The notes below the pieces were generated by a model. The model was not told where the DNA came from and searched no databases. It saw only the letters and a program-made list of their open reading frames with translations. The translations under genes were made by a program, and so were the position numbers. Positions 37,813-49,428 of a stretch of DNA of 64,000 bases are shown here, in pieces. Each line of letters begins with the position of its first letter. Position 1 is the stretch's first letter. Source of the DNA: Sphagnum compactum (taxonomy: Eukaryota; Bryophyta; Sphagnopsida; Sphagnales). Where the stretch lies: positions 5,394,001 through 5,458,000 of the forward strand of contig OZ234501.1 of NCBI GenBank assembly GCA_965153455.1, in the 5' to 3' direction.

Positions 37813-38651
37813 AAACGACAGAGGCTAGAAAAACCTCAAACAAAGTCACACATCAAAAACATGGAAAGGGAAAAAAATAACGAAATTACAAAGGCTTGGA
37901 ACATTGGTCCACCGTATAGAAAATAAAGAAGAAGTAAAGAGACATGAAGGAAAACCTTCATGTTTTAAATAATTAATGAAAAAGGTCCCAAAGAAAATAA
38001 AAGATAAATTATCGGCCGGAAAAGGACGGGAGAGAGAGGAAGGCACGGAAAAGCAGGAGGCGGGGGGGGGGGGGGGTAGGAGAAGAAAAACAAAGGGTTT
38101 AGGGTTGACGATGCATGGATGTGTGCGATCGGAGGTTTTCACAACCCTAAACGTTTGAGTCTGGAGTTTTGTTTGTCCGAGGCGGACGGCGGGGGAGCGC
38201 TTCCTTCGTTCCTTCCCTCTTCCCTGCAACGCTCCAAGGTCTGTGCTTGTCCGAGTTTTTTTTTGTCCGTATCTTGAACGCCCCGTGTCTTCTGTCATCT
38301 GGTGGGAAAGTTTCGTCGTTTCTTACTCTTGTCTGCGGGAAAGAGGAGGACCCTCGAGAAAGAGGAGGACCGTCGAGCAGGAGGTTTGGACAGTCTCTGG
38401 TGCACGAACAATGAGCCTTTTTTCTTAAACGAAAAAACTTCTGTGGCGTTCCAGCGGATGCGAGATCCATCCAGATTCAGCTCTTAGAACTAGATTTCAT
38501 GGCTTGCAATTCCATCAGCTGTCGCACTGGGCGGTGAGTAAGGATAGAGGATTGATCATGAGCAGCTGGAAGCATTATGCAAACGAGAATGTTGGGCGGC
38601 GGCAGCAGCAGCAGTGGAGGACGTGACTAGGCTGACCACTTAGAAGGCGTG
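37813..38651. other. Poly-G tract and possible 5' region of the Ig-like fragment
   Basis: Contains a run of about 15-17 G near 38060-38076, then GC-richer DNA (38160-38640) upstream of the captured Ig-like fragment. The GC-rich part may be a captured leader. No coding exon is recognised. Confidence 0.4.
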
Positions 38652-39770
38652 ATGATCACAGCCAGAGCTAGCTTCTTCTTGTGGTTGCTTGGTTACCAAG
38701 AATCATGCATGGGTACCTCCTCCTCCTGTAAGCTGCTTCAAGTCCGCATTGGGAGGTTTCTTGCCTTGCTCTTGTTTGTTGTTGTGATTCCAGACTTACT
38801 ACAAGAAGTCCAGACACAGAGAATTACGTTCACGGAAGCACCTGCCAAATACACTTCCAACACAAGTGCAACATTTCGCTCCAATTTGACAAGTGCTGCA
38901 AATGGCAGCGGCAGCAGCATTGATACGTGTGCCACTCTGTGCTCAATTCGATGCAAGGTAGGTAGGCATTTTGTTGATGCTCTTGCAGCAGATCAGCTAA
39001 GTAGACTTGCTTCCTATTTTTGCACTCCTCTATCCTTCAAGCTGTAAACCATGGGAGCTGCTGCTGCTGCTTCTGCTGTTGCATTCACAGAGATTTGATA
39101 AGCACTTAGGATTGTTCATGTCCCCAACCTGCACATAGCAAACCTAATTTACTGCAGATGACAGTCCTCTTCTGCAAGGCTGGTGAAGCTTGTTGTCAAG
39201 TTCTAGACTGTTATTATAGTTCACTGATGACAACTCTCACTAGCTGGGTGGGGGCAAAACACTGCAGTTGGATCAGAGAAATTTTGAGGATTGTGCTGGC
39301 CGAGAGGATTCTTCTGTGAACCTTCTTGATGGCCAGCATTCGTTCCTCGTCTCTGTCAACACATCCAATGGAGTTCAGTTCTCAGCTCAGTACAATTGGA
39401 CTGTAGGTATGTAGTATCTATCTGTAGCTTGAGATCACCCTACCCTCTCTATGCTTCACAACAAAAGCAAAGAAAACAATGGGTCTTTTTCTCTCTGCAA
39501 ATCAGTCATTTTGAAATGTCATGCGCTCTCAGTTGATACTTCTATCAATGAATTATGTGTTTGGACACTTTCAGCATGAGATGATGTAAAAAGCAAGATT
39601 TGTTTGTTTTGTGAAAGGCTCTAAACCCGGCTAGTTCTCTGGCTGGCTTTGAACATTCTTTGCAGAGAGTATACCTCCAACAGCTACTGTTGATGTGGGC
39701 CAGCATTCACAAATGCAGTCAATATCACTGTGACTATAACCATTGGTGGCACGTTTGGAATCAACTGACT
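38652..39770 (+). pseudogene. Captured fragment of a plant Ig-like-domain extracellular protein
   Basis: Three exons, 38652-38957, 39268-39406 and 39666 to about 39770, have GT/AG borders and compatible phases. Exon 1 starts with a hydrophobic signal-like segment (LALLLFVVVIPDLL), then FTEAPAKYTSNTSATFRSNL and a Cys-rich end (CATLCSIRCK). Exon 2 carries LLDGQHSFLVSV and AQYNWTV. This 'LDG-H-F-V...W-V' pattern belongs to a beta-sandwich repeat of plant secreted or membrane proteins. Exon 3 gives PPTATVDV, then needs a one-base shift near 39700 to continue as AFTNAVNITVTITIGG, and soon meets a stop. It is thus broken. It joins ARIA-derived sequence within about 90 bp, so the border is a fusion of unrelated genes. 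I cannot name the donor gene. Confidence 0.65.
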
Positions 39771-39856
39771 GCAAGGTCCAATAGGCAGCAGCTGGTGCAT
39801 TGCGGACATTGACTGTCTTCCTGATTCTGGTGAGCATTTGGGTTCTTATCTGGCAG

Positions 39857-41908
39857 GTTGGGGCGATTGGCAATTTGGTCCACTCTTCAGTCAACATTAA
39901 GAAAGAAGTTCTTTCAGCAGGAGCACTTCAGCCTGTCATTGGCCTTCTAAGGTGTTTAATGATGCACCTTTTTGAGTTCTGCATCAATCCAATTAGACAT
40001 ATTACAACTGACGTGTACTTCCTTTTATAAGTGTCGGAGGCTTGTTTCCGATGAACATACCATTATGCTCACAGTAATTAAGCTTATTGCAGCTTGAATG
40101 AGGATACTGTTGGATTTCTTTTAATTAGCTATGTCTCTATCAGTGCCAACCAACATCATGACTGAGTCTTCCCATTGCTTCTGGAAATGCAGAAAAAATT
40201 CAGGATACAGATTGTGTACAATGTTCGCCCCAGAATTATGCAGATTAGTATGCTTCCCATCATCAGGGACTGATGAAGTCAACAGCAAGTCATAGCAGTT
40301 AGTGACACCTAGTCATGGTGAAGTGAATGGTCTGATACTTCACGATGACACTCATAAGGTTATGACTGCACTCATTCTTGTCTTGTTAGTTTGGATTTTG
40401 CGTTGCAATCTCATAGATATGTCTTCCAGTGGCCACAATGAATAACTATGTGCAACGAGTAAATGGTCTATCTCTTTACTCTAGTGTTGGTATAGGATTT
40501 GTTCTTTTGTTGATCTCTGAGTCCATCATAGGTGATATGGTCACTCGGGAGAAGCTTCACAAAGGTAGGCTTGGTTGAGTTGTTGCATTATATTTTTGCC
40601 TTGTTTATGTGTTTTTCTGGGTTTAGCTCAAGGTGCCCAGAAAGTCAAAGGGAGTCTGCTCTCTTGTTGGGCCAGTTTGCCACAACAGATCCTGAATGCA
40701 AGGTGTGAATCATGTGCCCCTTGCACCATGTTACATGTTGAGTCCCAGTTCAAATAGAAGTCTACATAGAAAGAGGTGATGCTTATAGGGTACACAAGAG
40801 AGATGCTGGATAGCTGTGAAGAGCCGATCAAGAGTTAAAACTGCAACCAGAGTTCCAAAAGCTAGTTTTGGTTTCTTGCATTTAAGGATATGGTGTGTAC
40901 TTTCAGGTTCACATTGTCCAACGTGGGGCGGTCCGACCTCTGATAAGGATGCTTGAAGCTTCAGATCCTCGACTCGGTGAAACGGCAGCATTTGCTTTGG
41001 GTCGTCTAGCTCAGGTTCTGATAGCTGTGGCCCTGGTTTTTGCACTGATCGAGAATCTAGTGTTTCTGAGTCTACAAAGTGCTGAAATTGTAACACTTGT
41101 TCTCATAGTCCTCACAGAACACACATAATCGAGCTGGAATTGTCCACGATGGTGGGCCGAAGCGCTTGCTTGAACTTCTGGATTGAAAGAATGGATTTTT
41201 GCAGCATAATGTAGCTTTTGCTCTGTATGGCTTGGCTGATAATGAGGTGAGAACTGGACTTACATGTGTTAGGACTACCTAGGTATTTTTAGTCACAGGA
41301 TGTACTTGCTTCACTAAAACAATTCATTCTAGTAGCTGTATATGAGCAGTTTGGACATGTACATGAAGAGGGGTGATATATTTGCACATGATTGCTTGGA
41401 AATGCTCATGCTTACAGTCATTTATGGTTGAACTAGTGGTGGCGTTCTTTCACTGAGTCTTTGATACTTGTGTATTGCAGGACAATGTGTCTGATATAGT
41501 CAAGGAAGGTGGAGTTCAAAGGCTCTTTGATGGTGAACTTATTGTGCAAGTAGTTTTGTGGTGCTTACCTGCCTGTGTCTACAAGAAAATTGTGTCAGAT
41601 CCTTCTAGCTTTTGATTTGGGTTTTTAGGAAGTGGGGCTTTATGTATATATTTTCTTAGGGCTGTGCTATTCCTAGGACTATGATGTATGTGTGCAACCA
41701 AGAAGATGGTTTATTCCTGAGAGTTATTCAGTTGGTGGATTGCTTAGCCTTGTTGTGATATATTCTAGAATGGCAGAAAACATTGGTAAATATTCAGTAT
41801 CAAGATTGAATTTACCCAGTTGTAATTTAATTCTTTCATCTGGTGCAGGCATCAAAGGACTGTGTACAAAAAACATTGAAGAGGTTGGAAGAAAAGATGC
41901 ATGGAAGG
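39857..41908 (+). pseudogene. ARIA: Captured partial ARIA/ABAP1 gene (ARM-repeat part)
   Basis: Six exons with intact splice sites lie at 39857-39951, 40641-40702, 40907-41014, 41118-41246, 41481-41549 and 41849-41908. They encode consecutive ARM-repeat pieces of ARIA/ABAP1: AIGNLVHSSVNIKKEVL, ESALLLGQFATTDPECK, VHIVQRGAVRPLIRMLEASD, QHNVAFALYGLADNE, DNVSDIVKEGGVQRL and TLKRLEEKMHGR. The intact protein has N-terminal ARM repeats and a C-terminal BTB domain and works with transcription factors in ABA and cell-cycle control. Here the N-terminus and the whole BTB part are missing. Exon 4 has an in-frame TGA at 41184-41186, where the family has serine. Introns are kept, so the copy came from genomic DNA, not from mRNA. 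Confidence 0.9.
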
Positions 41909-42210
41909 GTAAGCAAATGTGTTGATTTTTTGGGTGTTCAGATTAAGATACCGGCAGCAAGCTTTGTAGAGAGGGGAGTGCAGACATTTGTTCTCCTCGA
42001 GTTGCACTGGTTCTAGGATGCCGAAGTACCGCCATTTGTGAGATCGGGTAAGTATTTGTGAAACTGGACGTGGTGTTATATCTTCTTCCCTTTCTCTTGT
42101 GTTCTTTCTAGAGAGTCGGCGAGTTCTTAGAAGTACATCGTGTGAATGACCTTTGCTTTGTCTTTTGAAGTGCTTGTAAATGTTGTGTGAATGTTTGTGT
42201 CCTTTACAAA

Positions 42211-43440
42211 GTGTGGCATGTTTTTTATTTATCGCCGATGTACACCTCCTGACCGGTTGTATGGCATTACAGACCATTCGATTAGTGTTGATTGCGGTCT
42301 GTATAGGCCAATTAACATTCAGGAGGTGTTCACCTTCGATTCTTAAAAAATAAAACCTCATGAACCTGTCATCTTAAATTTCTCACCATTTGAATGATTT
42401 CCCTTTGTATTTGTCAACCTTGTGTTTTTTAGAGAAGGTCGGGTTTGCTTGATCATCTAACTCTCCGCTTTAGTGTCCTTTTCCACAGAGTGTGGCATGT
42501 TTTTTATTTATCGTCGATGTACACCTCTTGATCGACTGTATGGCATTACAGACCGTTCAATCAGTGTTGATCGCGGTCAGTAAGGGCCAATTGGCGTGGG
42601 CTGTATGGCATTACAGACATTCGATCAGTGTTGATCGCGGTCTGTATGGGCCAATTAGCATTCAGGAGGTGTTCACCTTCGATTCTTAAAAAATAAAACC
42701 TCATGAACCCGTCATCTTAAATTTCTCACCGTTTGAATGATTTCCCTCTGTATTTGTCAACCTTGTGTTTCTGAGAGAAAGTCGGGTTTGCTTGATCATC
42801 TAACTCTCCACTTTAGTGTCCTTTTCCACAGAGTGTGGCATGTTTTTTATTTATTGTCGATGTACACCTCTTGACCGGCTGTATGGCATTACAGACCGTT
42901 CGATCAGTGTTGATCGCGGCCAGTAAGGGCCAATTGGCGTGGGCTGTATGGCATTACAGACATTCGATCAGTGTTGATCGCGGTCTGTATGGGCCAATTA
43001 GCATTCAGGAGGTGTTCACCTTCGATTTTTAAAAAATAGAACCTCATGAACCCGTCATCTTAAATTTCTTACCAATTGCATGATTTCCCTCTGTATTTGT
43101 TAACCTTGTGTTCCTGAGAGAAGGTGGGGTTTGCTTGATCATCCAACTCCTCGCTTCATCGTGTCCTTCTCTACAGAGTGCGGCATGTCTTTTATTTATC
43201 GTCAATGTACACCTCCTGACCGGCTGTATGGCATTATAGGCCGTTCGATCAATGTTGATTGCGGTCTGTACGGGCCAATTGGCATGGGCTGTATGGCATT
43301 ACAGACCGTTCGATCAGTGTTGATCGCGGTCTATATGGGCCAATTAGCATTCAGGAGGTGATCACCTTCGATTCTTAAAAAACAAAACCTTTTGAACCCG
43401 TCATCTTAAATTTCTCACTGTTTGTTTGATTTTTATTCGG
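42211..43440. repeat. Nested tandem repeat, four units of 279-345 bp
   Basis: Units start at 42211, 42490, 42833 and 43178 with 'gtg(t/c)ggcatg(t)tttttattta'. Each contains 'ctgtatggcattacagac', 'tcgatcagtgttgatcgcgg' and 'attcaggaggtgttcacctt'. The later units hold an internal second copy of the 'ctgtatggcattacag' block, which explains their extra 64 bp or so. The open frames in the units are by-products. Confidence 0.9.
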
Positions 43441-45785
43441 TAAAGGTATCTTCCTATTGAAGAATGGCTGAGTCATTTTTTTACTTCCGAAAATATGGTA
43501 GAAATTTGTGCTGTGACAGTCGTGCTCATGGATTCGGCATCCGGGGTGAGATATTTTTTTTAAATCGTAATTATAGTGCAAGAATGTGCAACAATTCTTT
43601 TGAGTAATGTCAGAGGTGTGCACTCGATGATATATTTCAGTCACACGTAAATATAAATTTAACTAATATGAAAGTTGCATCTTCAAATTTTAGTTTTACA
43701 ACAAGGGATGACACATGTCGATCAGGATGCTTCAGAGATACATGTGTGCCCAAGCAATGCTCAAGAACCTGATATTGATCAATCTAACACCTTGATGCTA
43801 CTGTTAATTAGCATACAACCAAAAAATAAAAGAAAGACCCACCACCATAATCAAGAGAGAGTGCAATATTTGAAACATTGGTATTCACACCTGTGTTAGG
43901 CAGATAATAGATGGGTCTGATTGGTCATCTAAGGTCACAAAGCTCAATGAGAAAGAGTTTAAAAAATACCAGGACAGCAGAGAATGTCATATTTGGGTGT
44001 GATGTCGAATATAGGGCCAGTAAATTAAAAGATGGGGAGAGTCCAGCAACCTTAAAAACCACCAGTAGTTTTACATGTCATTTCTTTCTTCATAACAAGT
44101 TGAGGAACAGCCCATTTCTTTACAAAGGCGAAGCGTCTGAAAATAGGCCATAGTGAACCAGCACCTAGCAGCATACCACCCACTCTATGCCTATTATTAC
44201 TCAGTTGTGGATGAACCTAAACTGAGTTAATATTTCCCATGAGTTAATATTTCCCTAGTTTTTCTGGCACCCTTTTCCTTCAATGTTCAAAGTAATTAAC
44301 AACATTGAAGAGAATTCATAAACTCAAGATTGGAAACCATAGACACCAATAATCTTCCTAAGCTTCTAGCATTGGGCATTCTTACAATAGATGTAGTATG
44401 TGAGCACAATGGAATGGCATGACCAATGTTTTTCTTCAAATTGTCATATTGAAAATTTGGTGATTTTTTCAAGATATTAACAAAATTAGCTGAATTCACA
44501 CAAGAATTCTTGGATTGATATTAAAACAGTTAGGTTAATCCATAGCTTCTTTCCCTAACCACAAGGATCTAGTCTAGAAACTCTGGCTTCTTCTTTTTTG
44601 GTGCTCTTATTTTCAAGAATTGACATAGACAAACCAAGGATTTCTAGTCTTTTCATATTTATCTTCATATATTTCCAATTTCTAACTTATGGTAGGCAAA
44701 TTCACCCTCTAAAAATTATTGTTTTGTTTTGAAACTTAGTAGTGTGCCATATATATGATGTTATAATTTCCTCGAAATTTGCTTCAAAATAGCAAAATTG
44801 GTTGAAATTAAATTAGAAAGTAACATTGTCCAAAATTTCCTGGATTTTTTTACAAGAAAGGGATAATTCACTCCCCAAAAACACATTGTTTATGAGGTAT
44901 ATGGCCAAAAAAACAATGTTTTATGAGGTATATGGGGGTTGATCAATTTGGGGATTGAAGGGTTTAGGGTTTAAGAGCCAAGTCGTTAGGGTCCAGAGTA
45001 AGTGTGTAGTTTGTACCAAATGTACTTGCACCTCCGTTATCACCTCAACCTGACAAAATTTTGCCCACGGATAACACCTGATTCCAGTGTACTGGATAGT
45101 CTTTTAAATAACCCTTTACGAAAATGACGACTACCTATTATGACGAAATCTGTATGGGGATGCGACAAAGAAAAGACTGTTGCTTGTATCAAGCGTGCTT
45201 TCAAGCAATGTCAGAGTAAAGTTGCTAGTTCAGAGGTACCACCAGGATTCAGGGATTGAGCATCTCAAAAGTAATCTAGATGTTTGTTGTCGATGTTCTC
45301 GTGAGCATCTGGTATATCTCAAAAGGCACAAAATATGTCTGGATTGGTATGGTGTTCATGGTAAACTGAAATGCAAGCATATCCCAAGATTTGTGAATGA
45401 TCGAGCAGCACGAAGGTCGTTGTTTGTTCAAAAGCTCAACTTCACAGAAGTGAATTTCTAGGTGTGATATAGAGTTGTTCCCCTATTTTTAGATCCTTTT
45501 CGACTACCTCCAACTTTTATCTTACAAACTAGCAATGTTTCTTTTAGAATGCACGATTGCTCATAGTTCACACAGTGAGTCAGTAGATTTTAACAACCTA
45601 GTTGCTAATGGAGGGACTATGGGGGACTCTGCAGGTATTGAGCAGTGTTGATGCGAGTTTTGGTCTTGGTCACAATTCGCAAGGTCCTTACCACGGGCCA
45701 AATTCACTATTGACGTTCAAGCTCGAAGAGAAACCTGACAGGCTTGGAAGAAACCCTAAGAGTTATTAATCCTTGCTAAAGTGAG
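43441..45785. other. Cargo sequence between captured fragments, no gene recognised
   Basis: AT-rich. Open frames at 43675-43899, 43911-44153 and 45180-45461 on + have no recognisable domain. They may be exons of unidentified captured genes or chance. Confidence 0.4.
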
Positions 45786-47101
45786 ATGGACACACGAATG
45801 GGTGTTGAGATGGAGTTGAAGGTTGTCAAGAAGGATTTGCAATTTGCATCTGCCAATTCAAACACCAAGGTGGTTGACATGGTGTCCCTTGCACCACCAT
45901 ATGCTCCACCGGCTAAATTCAAGTAAGCATCTATAGTAAGGGCTCTTGTAGAATCCAAATGTTGTATAAAACAAAGCCCGTTGCTCGGTGATTTTTATAT
46001 GGCGAACTTGCATATGGTTGTTGTGGGCTCAATTTAGCTGCATTACGTTACAATGGTTGTTTCTGGGTTTTCCTAACAAGAGTCCATGCTCCATCAAACA
46101 TGGAATAACCTGTAGGGGACAATGTAGGAGTAGAAAGTTCCTTTTAGGACTGTTTTTGCTTTTAGTGGTTAGGCATCTATTTGGCTGTGGCAGGCATGAA
46201 TGGTACCAAACAACCAGTTTGGTTGTGGTTTGTATTTTGGCAAAGGCAACTGAAGAAGAAGATCTGAAAGTTCATTTCAGTGAACACATTGTATGTTCGA
46301 AGTTCTATCTACTCCCAGACTTTGATTTTGTTTCTCAAATAGTTTGGTTGTATGTTAGTTGGGCTTCTAATGACTTGTATGTGTTTCCAGATTAGCTGCA
46401 TAATTTTTCCAGCAGTTTCTTCACCCTGCATTGAACTGTCCAAAAGAATGGCTCCAGGCCTCTGTTATCAGGTCATTCTATGTTTCTGAAGGCCCAGTGA
46501 TAGATGGGCCAGTGTTAGGGTCTCTTTCCATTAGGCTGCTGTGATCACAGTTACACACAGTGTGCTGTGATCACAGCAGCCTAATGGAAAACCACTGACA
46601 TAGTAGCATCTTGTTTCTTGCTGCAGGGACAATCGATTTCCATTGGAGAGTTACAAGTGTGGTGAAAATATGTAGTTAATTAAAGGTCATATAAAATGAT
46701 GGATGTTGTGATTTAATGTCACTTGCAGCAAATGATGGAATGTGTGTTGGCAGCTAGGCCTGGTCATTAATCTCAGGGAGCCATTGCCGTGCGTGCTACA
46801 ACTCCCCTTGTTTGGCAAGGTGACTAATTATAACTATGCCATTTGTGTTACAATAGAAGGATAAGCCATTTGTGTTACAGTAGAAGGATAAGCACATTGC
46901 TAATGTGCCTAGGCTGCTCACTAGGTTAATTCCCACACCTTGACTGTGCAGGTGATCCCTGCAGAGTGTAAATATGCCTGCTTGAAAACCAAGTTGGAGA
47001 TCAAACTTGTCAAGGCTACGAACATTCATTGGATGCAACTTGGGTGCAACACAAAATGCGGGACTGACTGGGACAAGTTAGAGGCAATTGTTAAAGAAGA
47101 G
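45786..47101 (+). pseudogene. SGT1: Captured partial SGT1 gene (CS and start of SGS domain)
   Basis: Three exons are clear: about 45786-45924, 46194-46290 and 46952-47101. The first ends VSLAPPYAPPAKFK and splices in frame (phase 2) to HEWYQTTSLVVVCILAKATE and VHFSEHI. This is the first half of a CS domain. The third gives VIPAECKYACLKTKLEIKLV, the end of the CS domain, then DWDKLEAIVKEE, the start of SGS. SGT1 is an HSP90 co-chaperone needed for NLR immune receptors and some ubiquitin ligases. The middle CS exon and all TPR repeats are missing. A degraded SGS continuation may lie near 47960-48050 (IASDAND) but needs frame changes. The introns are retained and the strand is that of the other fragments. 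Confidence 0.85.
46525..46590. repeat. Perfect 26-bp hairpin
   Basis: The arm 46525-46550 is exactly complementary to 46565-46590, with a 14-base loop. Each arm also contains the palindrome CTGTGATCACAG. It lies in the gap where the middle CS exon of the SGT1 fragment would be expected. Confidence 0.9.
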
Positions 47102-47266
47102 GTGGGTGTTTTTCAGTCTTGATATTTTGTGACAAATATGCCATATGGGTAAAACTATATGCACATTTTGCCTTTAGTAGTAGACCTGTGATCTAATTCG
47201 GGCTGGTCTTGATAGGTAAACCACCCACCACCTATACAATACACTACAATCCTAAACAAAGGTAGT

Positions 47267-47488
47267 GAAAATTGGGCAGAAAAGTACAACGCATTAGAGG
47301 CCCGAATATGTGAGCTTGAGGAGAAGATGAATGCAATGACCTTGGAGCTGAAAGAGGTATGCCAAACTATACTACCGAGTTCATCAGTTCCCTTGCCTAC
47401 ACAACCCAGCCGCCTTGGTGCAAATCCAAAGACAGTTGCAGAGGTTGCAAGGTGGTTTTTCCCATCATGGGAACCACTTGAACCATGA
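47267..47488 (+). other. Open coiled-coil segment, possible exon
   Basis: An open stretch with no ATG reads WAEKYNALEARICELEEKM, a clear heptad pattern. It continues through NPKTVAEVARWFFPSWEP to a stop. It could be an exon of an unidentified captured gene or of a transposon accessory protein. A GT at 47356 could serve as donor. Confidence 0.35.
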
Positions 47489-48410
47489 TTTTTTTAACTC
47501 CCTAATTTTTGATACAAAGCTGCTTGACGAGTGTCCATATTAAACCTGTATGGACCTTAGAATTTTTTGTGATATTGGTCGTTGAAGGAGCTAAACCGAT
47601 TGAAGTCAAATGTACCCAAGATTGTCACCTTAGTGGCACTGCAGATTTGTGAAACCTTTTTGGACATCTCAGCTTGTAACATACAAGGCAGCTATTCCTT
47701 AGAGCAGTGCAGTCTAAAAGGATCTGAGTCCCTAGCTTGGGTGTCTATATCTTGTGGGCAGAATAGGACATTTTTCCTTTGAGCTTCATTCTCCTTCTAG
47801 GCTGTAAAAGCTCCTACCATTGTGGCTGTAGGGTAGAAGTAGTGAGTAAGGAGTGATTTCCGTTCATGATCTCATACTTTGTGAGTAGCACCCAAAAGGT
47901 AATCACTGGACTCATCTTGTAATAGTGAATCATTCTTATGGAGTTTTCTTCAAATCTCAGAAAGATGAGTCAGGTGTGATGCCTTGTGACTTGATAGGAT
48001 ATTGCAAGTGATGCTAATGATAAGACTTTGTTGGCTTCAGTGGAATCATCCAGTTACCCATTTGATACTGCAAGCAAAGGGGCTTAGTGGGTAATTCATG
48101 GCCATGTACAGTGGGAGATCAACAGATGCTACCAAAGTGGCTACGTTTAGAAAGACCCTGGCTGCTTCTGCTATTGACATTGGTGTGTTCTGTATGTGTA
48201 CTGTGGCATTTTTGGTGGGTGCAACAAAGTTGGTGATCTTCACGACTTGTCCAAGGTCCAGAGATGAGATTGGTTCTGGCCTTTGGAAAGAAAAAAAAGG
48301 TTCAGGTTTTTTGTCAAATCAGGAGTCACCTGCTTTGTTTCAAACATCTTTAATTTGTTCATATTGTTCGCTGCTTGTCTTTGTTTTCTTTGTTCTAGTT
48401 TTCTTAGCAG
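47489..48410. other. Cargo sequence before the FATB fragment
   Basis: Includes the possible SGT1 tail (47960-48050) and an open frame starting MAMYSGRSTDATKVA at 48098 that I cannot assign. The rest is AT-rich and intron-like. Confidence 0.4.
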
Positions 48411-49093
48411 CCAAAACGTGGTGATTTGGACATGAATCAGCATGTCAACAATGTGAAATATGTTGGATGGGTGATGGAGGTAAGCTTCTCTTAGCCTGTT
48501 TTCTCAAAAGTCAAATAAAAGATGCCTATTTCTTTTACTGATTACTTACATACATACCTCAGTTTGTGATGACCGATGGTGTGTGACAGCTCCTTTTGAG
48601 AGCACTTGGCTTCAAGAGTAATTATGTTTTTCTACCTGATGTTTGGGAGATTTGGTGTTATTTTCTGTTATCTAAGTGCCATGCTTATGCAGGATACTTG
48701 TTTCATTGTTTGGTTGGTCAATAGGAAATGTGGACACAAGGTTAATTTAGAATGTGGCTTTGGCTGCAGAGTGTTCCAGTTGCAGTTTTTGAAAACTATG
48801 AACTTTCAAGCATGACACTCAAGTACAGAAGAGAGTGCAGCCAATCTGATGCTTTACAATCAATGTGCAGTCCTACATCCTGTACTGCAAAGCTATAGAA
48901 GGAAGCTGAAGTAGAGGTGAATGGAGCAGGTTGTTCATACACACCTGGATCTCAAACATCAATTCCAGATGTTGCCAAGTGTGTACCTCCACACTTACAA
49001 TTTACACATTTGTTGCGGTTGCAAGTTGATGGTGTAGAAATCCTCCAGGGTAAAACACAGTGGAGATTAAAGAAGTCTAAACACTTGCATTGA
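48411..49093 (+). pseudogene. FATB: Captured 3' part of a FATB acyl-ACP thioesterase gene
   Basis: Exon 48411-48479 encodes PKRGDLDMNQHVNNVKYVGW, the FATB signature with the D-x-N-x-H residues of the second hot-dog fold. It splices in frame to 48770-49093. That exon reads SVPVAVFENYELSSMTLKYR, then RECSQSDALQ with the conserved glutamate region, and later HLLRLQVDGVEILQGKTQWR near the normal C-terminus. One TAG (48896-48898) breaks the otherwise continuous frame. FATB releases saturated fatty acids from acyl carrier protein in plastids. All upstream exons, including the transit peptide and first hot-dog fold, are absent, so the fragment cannot encode an enzyme. Confidence 0.9.
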
Positions 49094-49249
49094 AACTGGG
49101 TGCTTTTTGTAGGGTAGAGAAGAATATTGTAGAACACTTAAGTCTGTCATGATATGTTATGATAGGTGTGTTATGGAAGGGAAGGTAGGGGATCTAGTAA
49201 CATTATCTGAGAGTTGTGCAATTCAACATTTCACAGAGCCACCTCCTCA

Positions 49250-49428
49250 ATACCCAAGGGTTGCAAACCCTTTTACATTGTAAATTTTGAAATTTTAATA
49301 TAGATATTTTTTTTTGCCTTCCAAAGTGACTCCAAATGAATATAAACCCTGCTTCCAAAATAAGAATACAGTGCCATGCTCTTACGATACACAGTGGATC
49401 TCAAAACCATTTGCGAATCATAATTCTT
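49250..49428. repeat. 179-bp direct repeat, right copy
   Basis: Partner of 20920-21098 (three differences). Beyond it the sequence runs into the right subterminal region of the CACTA element, whereas the left copy runs into the cargo. Confidence 0.9.
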
